Shown: positions 22,561 to 32,190 of the stretch, in pieces
How positions within the stretch are numbered: the first letter of the stretch is position 1
Layout: each line of letters opens with the position of its first letter
NCBI GenBank assembly: GCA_933228895.1
Contig: OW121852.1
Coordinates: forward strand, 129,203,544-129,267,543
DNA from: Platycnemis pennipes
Lineage: Eukaryota > Arthropoda > Insecta > Odonata > Platycnemididae
Length of the DNA: 64,000 nucleotides
Direction of reading: 5' to 3'
Translations under genes and position numbers: made by a program
The notes under the pieces: model-generated
Databases searched by the model: none
What the model was told of the DNA's origin: nothing
Seen by the model: only the letters and a program-made list of their open reading frames with translations

Positions 22561-23052
22561 GGAAGAGAGAATGCATGCTCTCTAGAGCAGGGCTGCCCAG
22601 CGTTCATGCGCTGCGCAGTGAACCCTTGCAAGGTGCAAACAATGACAGAGTTTCGTGCACGCAAAGGGAGGGCTAACTCTACGACTGGGCGGTTTTCGGT
22701 GCACCGGTTCCGATGTTTTCGGAGAGGACCTTGGCAAAGGCCTTAGCAACGCTCGGAAAAGAACCGAATGAAACAGTATTTTTCAACGTAAATGACACAT
22801 TTCTTAGAAACATCGACGACAAAGTGTAAATCGGTTACAAGAATAACAAAGTTTAAACATTTTCTCATAAAATACAGAAAGAACGAAAGAAATCGATTAA
22901 CATTTAGTAATTTTACTGGGCGAAAGAAAAAACTCTAGCGCTACCATAAATTGAAAAAGTCCATTTAAACCAATGCAAATACATAATTTGCACCAGAAAT
23001 CGAACCTGGGCCCTCGCCTCTTTTAAAATAGCCTATAGCACCTAATATATGT
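22561..23052. mobile_element. MITE end and tRNA-like SINE fragment
   Basis: CTAGAGCAGGGCTGCCCAGCG at about 22569-22589 is related to the ends of the repeat at 38.13-39.01 kb and has the CAGGG start of hAT-type MITEs. No right end was found. At 23040-22985, on the minus strand, AGGTGCTATAGGC and CAGGTTCGATTTCTGG look like A and B boxes of a tRNA-derived SINE. The copia element is inserted next to it. Confidence 0.45.
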
Positions 23053-23221
23053 TGTAATTTATGTTCTTATTATTTTACTTTCTTTGGAAGTATTACAGAC
23101 ACGTTCACAATACAACTCAATCAATCAACAACTAGAAGTATATTATTGCCTCACCGTAACTATGATACCAATCAACATATTTCTTTTGGTTTTTACATAT
23201 GAGAAATTGCGCACTCTAACA
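23053..23221 (-). repeat. copia element 3' LTR
   Basis: This 169-bp sequence recurs at 35431-35600. Read on the plus strand it begins TGTAATTTATG and ends CTCTAACA, so it has the TG...CA LTR ends in both readings. The two copies differ by one substitution and by a 1-2 bp change at the outer end, which means a recent insertion. Both LTRs are preceded or followed by GCACCTAATA within 5 bp. Confidence 0.92.
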
Positions 23222-23299
23222 CTCCTCCTCAATTTCTCATTCATCTATACCCTTATATTTTAATTTTATTCATTTAACACAATATACAACTTTACGTCA

Positions 23300-26200
23300 T
23301 TATCCTTCAGTCAGACCAAGTTCTGCTCTGTGTTTTACAAATGATGTATATGGTAACCCTTTGGTGAAAATGTCTGCTACTTGACAATCAGTAGGTAGAT
23401 ATTGAACATCTAACAACTTCTTATTAACTAAATCTCTTACAAAATTGTATTTTACATCAATATGCTTCAGTCTCTTTTGATCCCATTTTGACAAAGAATT
23501 AATACAAGCTTGATTATCTTCATATATAACAATTGGATGTTTCACCTCAATTTTCAATTCCATTAGTAAATTATACAACCAAAGCAGTTCTGCAGTAGCT
23601 GAAGCTAGGGCATAAAACTCAGCTTCAGTAGATGAAAGTGCAACTGTGCACTGTTTTCTTGAAGCCCAAACAACTGCATCTCCAAAAACTTTGAAAACAT
23701 AGCCTGACACAGACTTTCTATCATTATGATTAGCATAGTCTGCATCAGCATACCCAACAACATTGCTATCATTAAGACCCTTGAATAACAACCCATAGTT
23801 CTTAGTTCCTTTTAAATAACACAGAACTCTTTTTAAACCAGTCCAAAGAGCTTTAGTGGGTTTGGTCTGATATTGACCATAAAAACTAATTGATGCCGAA
23901 ATATCTGGCCTTGGTGCTACACATGCATGCATATGTCCTCCTATCAACTCTCTATATCTATTATGTTGAATTGGTTCTGATTGAACATCACAGAATTTAC
24001 CAGATGCCAAAGGAGTATATCTTGGATTTGCTGTAACCATATTAAATCTCTCAAGTAATTTTTCAATATATTTAGTTTGACTCAGAAACATACTTCCCTC
24101 TCTTCTTTCAATCTTTATACCCAAGAAATACTTTAATTCACCAAGATCTCTCATTTGAAATTCCTCTCTTAATTTTCTTACAGTACTCTCAATTGAACCC
24201 TTTTCATTACTGGCAACAATTATATCATCTACATACAACAAAACATAGTCAATAGTAGTACTTAGACATCTTACATACAAACATTAGTCACTTACACATT
24301 GCTTATAATTAAGTTTGGTTATAAACTCATGAAACCTAAAGTTCCACTCCATAGGAGCCTGTTTCAGTCCATACAATGTTTTCTTTAACTTACAAACCAT
24401 GCCTTCTTTAACTTTCAAACCTTCAGAGGGTATCATATATATATCTTCTGTCAACACTCCATTCAAAAAAGTGTCTCTTACGTCCAACTGATGGGTATAC
24501 ATATTTTTATGATTAATTACACTTAACAAAGTTCTAAGTGATGACAGTCTTGCTACAGGTGCATATGTCTCTGTATAATCTATACCCTGTTTTTGTGAAC
24601 ATCCCTTTGCCACTAATCTAGCTTTATATCTAATTATTTCTCCATTACCATCTCTTTTTAGAGCAAAAACCCACTTACATTTAATCGGTTTTCTATCTGG
24701 TGGACATTGAACTAATTCCCAAGTTTTTGTTTTCTGAAGTGCATTCATTTCCTCCTGAACAGCCATCATCCATTCCTTATTATCACTCCTGCCTTCTATC
24801 TCATCAAACGTTTCAGGAACACTCTCAGAAAAAGCTATTGCATTTAAAACTAAATTAGAATTGTCTTCAATCGTGTGAGTTAGAGGTTTAGTGTTTTCAT
24901 CAGTAAGAAAATGAGTCAACAAGCAGTGTTCTATTTTATCTTGATCCTCTATCTGAATCAAGTCATTATAAGCTAATGTCACATGACCTCCAAGATAAGT
25001 AGGTCTTTTTACTACTCTTGTGCTCCTCCTCAATCCTTGATCTTCCTCCACATTCTCAGTTTCACTATCGCTTTCTTCTACATTTTCATTCTTACTCTCA
25101 TTCCAGCGTTCTACATAATTTTCCCCATCAAATTTAGTCTTATTTTCATTAAATATAACATCACATGCCGTAGCATTATAACACTGACCAGTTAGTATCA
25201 ACTCTAATTTATATAGACTACCATCCCTTGTACCAACTCCTACAACTCTATTATGTTTCTTATTAACAATTGTAAATTCACCATCATCAATGAACATTTT
25301 ATTACCTTTGTCTTCAAGTTTGGAAATAGAAAGCAAATTGCACTTCAATTGGTTAACCATCAAAACATCTGAGATATTAATGTTTATAATCTTACCATTT
25401 ACTAGTGTGGAAGCATGAATGTCACATATCTTTTCAGCAATTATATAATCTTTGGTTCTAGCAATGAGTATTTTTACTGGTTTTTCAAGAATTCTAATAT
25501 TTCTAGCTAGGGTATCAGTTCTCACCAAATGTTCAGATGCACCAGAGTCCATAACCCAGTCATCTTTGGATGCATTCTCCTTATCAGCTTTACCCTCAAT
25601 ATAGCATGCTTCAACTTCAGTTACAAAATTATAAGTTACTTCTTCACTATTAAGTTCATTAGTTTGGTAATTTGAATTAGTATTGGCTCTCATATTTGTA
25701 AGATGAGCTTGATGACTACCTCTATTATTATTATTCATACCACCTCGGCCATGATAGTTGTTTGAATTCCGATCCTGATGGCCACCGCTGCTCTGCTGAT
25801 GCTGATTCCCACGGCCTCCCCGAAAGGGACCGCATCCTTCGCGTCCTCGATGCTGTTGATAGGCACCACCTCCCGGTCGGAAGCAGTCAGCAATCTTGTG
25901 TCCAACTCTTCCACAATTATTGCACGGAAATCGGAAAATTGGCTTTGGTGAAGTCATACCTCCTCTTCCTCTGAACCCAGCAAATGCCGTTGGCTGGAAA
26001 TTCACATCTTTCAGTCTCTTCTTTCTGTCATGGCCTTCCTCATATTCTTCTATTTGCTGTCTCACTATTTCCATATTTAAATCTTGAGTTGCAGCAACAG
26101 TTTGTAATGAAGTTACTACACTATCATATTCACTTGGCATAGTAATGAGAAAATGGATAATCTGTTGCCTTAGATCATACTTGGTTCCGGCTTCATTAAG

Positions 26201-26303
26201 TTCACGAACAGTCTTATCAAATTCTGTACAAAATTTCTCAAACGTGTTTTGATTAGGCAAATATCTTAGATTCTGAAATTTCTTTGTGAGACTAATTACA
26301 CTC
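23300..26303 (-). pseudogene. copia gag-pol part: zinc knuckle, protease, RT, RNase H; integrase deleted
   Basis: The order along the minus strand is: the UBN2-type gag end; the CCHC knuckle CNNCGRVGHKIADC; a Gly/Asn-rich stretch; the protease WVMDSGASEHLV; then, directly after the region following protease, the acidic post-integrase linker (ENVEESDSETENVEED). The GAG-pre-integrase zinc motif and the whole DDE integrase core are absent without loss of frame. The reverse transcriptase follows with YKARLVAKGCSQKQGIDY and YVDDIIVA. One TAA (24286-24284) cuts the frame just before this catalytic box and the frame then continues. RNase H has GYADADYA, SSTEAEFYAL, YEDNQACI and DIFTKGL. The gag start is interrupted by hAT at 26304. 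Confidence 0.9.
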
Positions 26304-26614
26304 GCCATGGACATGGGCGTAGCCAGGGAATTTGGCTGGGGGGGGCCATGGGACCACCCACCCTCCGGAGGGTCTGGGGGGTACCTCCACTTCAAGAGGG
26401 GGTGTTCCTCCCCCGGAAATGTTTTTTAATTTAACCTTCTCAGAACTGAAATTAAGCCTAATTGCTGATGACATTTTTGTAAAATACTGAAAGGGATTTT
26501 TGGGCTAGAAAATGATCACACCGAGTTGGAAAATAAAATAGCTTTTATTTTCAACGAGGATTCACATATTTTCAGAGGGATCATTGTAAACTTTGGGATG
26601 GTTATCTGCTAATA

Positions 26615-26664
26615 AATTAAATACTCACAACTTCAATTAATATTGAAGTTGTGAGTATTTAATT
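26615..26664. repeat. Perfect 23-bp inverted repeat, 4-nt loop
   Basis: The arm 26615-26637 (contains ACTCACAACTTCAAT) is repeated as its exact complement at 26642-26664 around TAAT. It lies in the 3' part of the hAT copy, followed by short GTGAAGTGT-type tandem text. Confidence 0.85.
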
Positions 26665-27120
26665 GTGAAGTGTCGAAGTGTTGTGTGAATTGTGAAGTGT
26701 TGTGAGTGAGTATTGAATTGTGTAAGTGAAAACAAAGAAAGAAACAAAAATTTTGGTTGATAGGAATTTTATGTTTTTTTTGACAAAAATGTTCATTTAA
26801 TGGTAGTGCTGGGAACCCTTTCTTTAACAAGTTTTTTTTCGATGTGAAGAATGGATGGATTTGAAAATCTTGATTGGCCGGTTGTAGACCGAACCCACGA
26901 CTTGATTCTTCGCATGACTGAAAAACTTCTTTCACATCCACCCTGACGGGCAGGCCGATTGCTACTTGGAGAAGTCTGTAAACATTCGGCATGATATCTT
27001 CATTTATTTCTGCTCTGACATTTTTAAGTTTGACCTCTAGTTCCTTGTTTTTTAATATATTTCTCAATACTGTTGCCTCGGCATTTAAGGAATGGGTATC
27101 AAGATTCAAAATTTCATTGT

Positions 27121-27654
27121 AATGGGGGCGTTTACTCGGAACCGAAATCGCAATTTTGTCCACGAAATTGTTAGATGGAAATGAAAAAATAAATTTGGTG
27201 AAAAAATTAATCTTCTAACCATAACCATTCACTCATAAATCAAAAATTAATATAAGCAAAAGGTGACGCCCACCGAAAAAGCTACTGTGATAACATTGAC
27301 GTCATTTTCCTCCCGTCGCTGACTGCTTTCAGGGGAGGGGGAGGGAGTGGAGGGGGATTCTCGGAAGGTCTGCTCGCACAGATGCTTTCGTAACTGCTCC
27401 GATTGGCAGTCAGCTGTGTCCCCCCCTTTGCGATAAGGCAACGTAGCTTCGCGGGCTCAGTTGTGATTGGACGAAGTCGATATACGTCAGAGGTTGCACC
27501 ACACCCACTTTTCCGAAAGGGTTAAAAACACCAGTTTTTCGCCGCCTTTAACTCGAGAAATAATTGACGAATCAAAAAACGGAAAAATAGTGTCTTTTTA
27601 TTTTACAAACTCTATCATATTCGGCAATAAAAAAGTATGGTAAACGACCCCATT
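27121..27654. mobile_element. 534-bp MITE, copy 1 of 3, inside hAT
   Basis: It begins AATGGGGGCGTTTACTCGG and ends GTAAACGACCCCATT, so the terminal repeats are AATGGGGnCGTTTAC. It is closely related along its length to 61082-61620 and 63723-64000. There is no coding capacity. It breaks the hAT transposase just upstream of its C-terminal region; the apparent Met start at 27163 is inside the MITE and therefore not a real start. Confidence 0.85.
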
Positions 27655-28598
27655 GTTAATGAAATCTTCAGCTTCAGTCAAGTTCAACTGTGTAATGGCG
27701 TGGTAATGGCATCCGCTGCCTTTGCCAGGGGAACGGACTCAAACCTGTGCTGAAAATGTGAAATAACGTTATCCAAAACCCTGTTGTACAGATTGATTTT
27801 CCAGTTATCTCCAGTGTTGGGGTTGGTGTCAGATGGTAGGTCGGTCAGCTGGCTTTTTCCTACGGTAGTTTCAACATAGTAAACGCTCATTTTTGCGGGC
27901 GGCTGCCGCCTTCTTTTCTTTGAGACAGACACAGGCTCTAGCAAAATGTCGTTGCTGTTCGCAAATTCTACTATCTCGGCCCATAAACCATCAAAATTAT
28001 TTCTGCTCTCTGCGAAAGTAGTTTTAATGCTGGCAATAACTGAACTTGCTCTCCCGAGCGTCGCATCTGGGCCTTGTAAATTCTCAGCACGTTGGTCACC
28101 GATAAAACTGAATGTATTACGAAAAGATTAACAACGAATTCATGTTGTGCTATAGATCTCAACAAACCGATGGCCTCCACTATACCCCCATCTCGTGCAG
28201 CGTTGATTTCCTCCTCAAGGGCTTCTTTGATTGCGTTGAAGTTATTTATTACAACGTTACAATATGTGTAACGGCCGCACCATCTTGTACTACTTAAGCT
28301 CCCCATTTATTTCCCACCCTTAATGCCTAGCTTCTTTTGAATCTCTGCTAAGATGGCATGATTACCAGGTTGTGAATAGTGCATATGGAGGGCTTCAAGA
28401 GTATTGAAGAAAATGTAAGCTGACTGGACATCAGACAGCAGCCAAATTTACTTTGTGAGCTAAGCAGTGGATATAAATTGCCTGTGGGTGTAACTCTTTC
28501 ATTTTCACCTGGAGACCTGAGTTATTGCCTGACATTACGCTGGCACCATCGTATGATTGTCCAATCATTGGTATATCGTCCAAGCTGTATTTAGTTAA

Positions 28599-29821
28599 CC
28601 CTTTCGCTACGAAGGACGTGTTAAAACGGCGTCAATTTTTCTACGCAAGCGAACGAAGGACGTGTTAACAAGTCGTAGTCGCTAAGCTAGCCCCAAGCAG
28701 GCCAGAAAGGTGTGTGTTTTAAAGGCCCTCTTCTCGGGACGTCTTAGGTACCCTTTCTCGGTCCGCGGGAGAGGATTATCCCGACCCTTCGTTGCTGTGC
28801 GCGACCCAATCCCCGCAGGGGTCCGCGGTCAGTTGCTTGTAGGTGCAGTAGAATAACAAACTGAGAAGTTATTGTTTAATTGGAAAATTGAGCATTATAA
28901 GTATATGCCTTATGTTTAGTTCTACAACTGCAAATTTTAAACGGAGCTTTACCGTTATTTTTAACGTAGTTCGTGAGTAAAAGAATCTCCGAACAAATTT
29001 TTGTTAATTATTTAGTTGGTTATGAGTGATTTTTTGTTTTTATTTAGTTAGGAAGTTATAATGTTTTTAGGTTCAACAACTGAATGCTATTTTTTCATAT
29101 GTGTTGATGGCCATATTTTTCGTGAGTTTCAATGTTTATTTTTCCCTGCAATTACTCAGTCTAATATAATCATGACAGCTGACGATTTCACTTTCTTTCG
29201 TTGGTCAATGCTTTCCGCCTAAAGAATAGTGATTTCTGGCAGTCCTTCGAATCGAAATTAAGGGTTCCGTAGACCGTACATCTCATGAATTAACGTGCTG
29301 AAGATTTCTAAGTACCGTTTCTTTGATTGGCGCTCTGATGATGTCAAATGCCTGAATAAGGCTTTTTTATATTCATAATAATTTTATCGTTGAAAAGTGG
29401 TCAAAATAATTTGAGTGTGACATAAAACGGCAAAATTATTTGCTTAACCATTGATACGATTTTTTTGCTAGAGAGCTTAATATTAATGGTAAAATTTCGT
29501 TTAAAAGCTGTAAAGGCACTGTAAAACTAAATTAATTCGTTTCCGATACAATTAATATCGACGCTGTAGCAACAATGTTTTTAGCAAAACGATTGCATAA
29601 ACAAATGGTTGACCGCGACGGCATGCTGTTAATGGGTCATGAAGCGGGATAGGGTGAAGATTATCTCAGCCCGGTGGCCGAGAAAAAGGTTCGACACCCC
29701 TCTGGGCCACGACCCAAGTTAGGGAAACAGGTACCTGTGAGGATCCTAGCGTAGCGAAGCGAATTTTTGGCATTCGTGAGGGAAGTAGCATTTTCTAACA
29801 TGTGGCTCCGTCGCGAAAGGG
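28599..29821. mobile_element. Non-autonomous piggyBac-type element, TTAA duplication, inside hAT
   Basis: The left end CCCTTTCGCTACGAAGGACG and right end (opposite strand) CCCTTTCGCGACGGAGCCAC are inverted repeats. Both are flanked by TTAA (28595-28598 and 29822-29825), the piggyBac target. The 1.2-kb interior has no transposase. The hAT reading resumes on each side (LSQMIQDFL before, GQSYDGASVMSG after), confirming the borders. Confidence 0.9.
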
Positions 29822-30864
29822 TTAAAAAATCTTGAATCATTTGGCTTAGCGACTCGGAATCTCTTGCTGTGGAACAATTTAAGAAACCCAGAAACCTTTT
29901 GATGGGCTCCAATCCTCTTACGTATGTACCTCAAAACTACTGACAACTGTTCTTCTTTGTAACATTTGGCTTCATCAACCATCAATGAATAAAACCCACA
30001 CTCCCGCACTTCCTTTACAATTTCTTGAAGAGTTAGACCGGCTGAAACTTCTATTATTTCGTTCAGAAACGTTGGCCTGCAGTAGTTGAGTCACTGCTCA
30101 AAATGTTTTGCAAAAAAGTCATCATACTTCGCAAAAAGCTTACACAATTCAACAAAGTTTCCCCTATTCCGAGATTCAGAGCTCTCATCATGTTCTCTCA
30201 GTGGCATGCCTTGACAACTGAGATACGAAATGATGTCAGGTACTTCTGTCAAGTAACGTTTTTTTCTCTTCAATCTCTTCTTTACGACTCTCTCGTGTAC
30301 AGTACCAGACGCATTAGCCATTTGGTACCCCAGATACTTTTGATGACAATCCGAATGAGATCCTGATTTTTCGTGTTTTTCGATCGTATCTTTTAATTTT
30401 TCCATTTGCAAAACCCCGTTTAAATGACCCTAGGCCCCCCCCCCCCCCTAGAGTTCTGGGGGGGTCCCCCAGAAGGGAATTTTTAACCTTCTTCTTAACC
30501 TTCTTTACTAACTTGCGTTCACACGAGCCACAAATTCAGGTAACCTGCGCCAAACCTAGTAACTCAATGCTGGTAAAATCAGTTTACCAGTGTTTCTCCA
30601 AGCTGTGTTCATAGGACGAACTTGATACTCAAGTTACTAGCATATAGGCGCGGGTTACTGGCTTTCTAACCTAGTAGTGTGAATGGGGCCAAAGGGACCG
30701 CACCGCCGTGCTATGGCTCCGCCGCAGACGAGCGGTTGCCAGCGCTGTGTGAAGCGTGGCCACCACAATTTCGATTCGTCAAAAATTTCTGGGGGGGGCC
30801 ACGAGCCTTCTGGGGGGGGCCGGGCCCCCCCAGGGACCCCCCTAGCTACGCCCATGGCCATGGA

Positions 30865-31083
30865 CCTTTTCTCGTATCTATTTTTCAGAGCAATCCACAT
30901 TTCGTGAGCAGTGAAGAAACCTTTAACTATTTCCAACAGCTCCATTTTGATTCTTTCAGCGATATATCTCTTCGTTCTCTTATTATCTCTCTCATATTTT
31001 TCCAATTTCCCTTCTCTTGATTTCTTCGCTGCTGTGGTTTCACCCTCTGGGGCAGTTGCGTAAGGCGCTATTATTTCTGAATA
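30865..31083 (-). pseudogene. copia gag, middle part
   Basis: The minus-strand frame EYSEIIAPYATAPEGETTAA, then KYERDNKRTKRYIAERIKME and HEMWIALKNRYEKRS, is copia gag between the CR1 and hAT insertions. The frame continues without loss of codons into 26303 on the other side of hAT. Confidence 0.88.
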
Positions 31084-31102
31084 TTCTGATTTTCGATTCA
31101 AG

Positions 31103-32137
31103 ATGGCGCCGGAGAATTGCTTACCTTGCTGCCTCTCTTGCCAAAGTGCCATTGTTAGCGCGGATAAAATTATCTCTTGCGATAACTGTTATCGTTTATT
31201 TCATCCCAAATGTACAGGCTTAAATGAGCTATTGATAAAAGCCCTATCCGAGTGTCGTGAAATGTTCTGGAAATGTATCTCCTGCCGAGCCTCTGTTTTT
31301 AAAATAACCGACATGGTGTCCGACATCGAGTTTTTAAAGCGTGAAGTAATCAGTTTGAAAGGTGACCTAGAATCTATCGCTGTGAAGCAAAGTAAAGGAG
31401 TATCATTAGCGGTTAATGATACAGCTGACTTAATGCCTGACAATAGGACCCAACAGCTCAGTAACAGTATTAAATCTGTAAAGAAATCCACGCCAGTTCC
31501 TGCTGTTTATGAACGACCTGTAACACGAAAATCTAAACTTATAAGTGCCTCTCAAAAGCAAGTTACGTCTGGAGTTTTGAATAACCTCATCCCTGCGTCA
31601 TCAAGTGAAACTGCTCCCGATACTGCTACTCAAACATCTGGTGAATGTGAACTAGTGAGTGAAAGCTTAGCCAACAACAATGATAGCGATTTGATGAATG
31701 TGGTATCGGATCAGAGTGCCATCACTTTGAACGAGGTCTTCCCCCTGGAGGTGAAAATTTCGCCGAAGGATGGAGACGGTTTTAAGTTGATAACAAGACG
31801 TCGGAGGAAAGCCCCACTGGCCATTGGTACACAGCCCGCTAAAGATAGTGCCTTAGCCGGAGTTCCCCGTAGGATGCATTTGCATGTGTGGAGGTTTCTT
31901 CCTGAAACGACTGTTAATGCTCTGTCAGAATATATCGTGGACAAAATTCCTAAGGTAAAGTGCAATGACTTGGAAGTTGAGAAACTCAAAGTAAAGGATG
32001 ATAAATACGCCTCCTTCCGGGTTTCCGTGAATTCTGAATTTGGTGATCTTCTCACTAACCCGGATGTATGGCCTGAAAATGTGTTGGTAAACAGGTATTT
32101 TTTTCGGAAGGTAATCCAGAAGTCCCCATCGGGTTAG
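31103..32137 (+). CDS. CR1-like ORF1 protein with PHD finger
   Basis: 344 codons. The N-terminus carries a PHD-type zinc finger: Cys10 and Cys13, Cys26 and Cys29, His34 and Cys37, Cys58 and Cys61. Next comes a coiled-coil-prone Glu/Lys stretch (about residues 72-100), then a Ser/Thr-rich linker, and a C-terminal part (about residues 255-340) with RRMHLHVWRFLPETTV, text typical of ORF1 proteins of arthropod CR1 and Jockey relatives. ORF1 proteins bind the element RNA; the PHD finger may read chromatin. The first ATG follows a CAAG leader at the presumed element start. Stop TAG at 32135-32137. The stop is 53 nt upstream of the ORF2 ATG. Confidence 0.88.
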   Translation: MAPENCLPCCLSCQSAIVSADKIISCDNCYRLFHPKCTGLNELLIKALSECREMFWKCISCRASVFKITDMVSDIEFLKREVISLKGDLESIAVKQSKGVSLAVNDTADLMPDNRTQQLSNSIKSVKKSTPVPAVYERPVTRKSKLISASQKQVTSGVLNNLIPASSSETAPDTATQTSGECELVSESLANNNDSDLMNVVSDQSAITLNEVFPLEVKISPKDGDGFKLITRRRRKAPLAIGTQPAKDSALAGVPRRMHLHVWRFLPETTVNALSEYIVDKIPKVKCNDLEVEKLKVKDDKYASFRVSVNSEFGDLLTNPDVWPENVLVNRYFFRKVIQKSPSG

Positions 32138-32190
32138 TTACCGCGATTAACGCAACACATGATCCATCTCTTGACGTAGAAACCAAATCT

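Larger units (their letters stand above)
26312..30856 (-). mobile_element. hAT element inserted in copia gag, 8-bp target duplication
   Basis: The left end CATGGGCGTAGCCAGGG and right end (opposite strand) CATGGGCGTAGCTAGGG are inverted repeats. GCCATGGA at 26304-26311 and 30857-30864 is the 8-bp duplication. G-rich subterminal runs (GGGGGGG) lie at both ends. Minus-strand pieces match the hAT family with DUF4371/ZMYM1-like transposase: HEKSGSHSDCHQKY near 30380-30340; EEQLSVVLRYIRKRIGAHQK near 29960-29900; GQSYDGASVMSG near 28565-28530; STRWCGRY near 28300; and the C-terminal helices at 27120-26860. Frameshifts and stops abound, and two MITEs sit inside, so the copy cannot have moved itself. 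Confidence 0.9.

Noticed and set aside
22980..23045. tRNA gene on the minus strand
   Set aside because: A and B box-like text but no cloverleaf; SINE remnant next to the copia insertion.
24983..25195. Plus-strand ORFs within the copia region
   Set aside because: Antisense of copia pol, Ile/Phe-rich by composition only.
26633..27163. A 176-codon minus-strand ORF as a host gene
   Set aside because: Its Met and first dozen residues come from a MITE; the rest is the hAT transposase C-terminal region, ending in a palindrome.
30679..31020. Plus-strand ORFs of 74-113 codons
   Set aside because: Antisense of copia gag joined to hAT end sequence (Gly/Pro-rich from the G runs).
31711..32055. 114-codon minus-strand ORF
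   Set aside because: Antisense shadow of the CR1-like ORF1.
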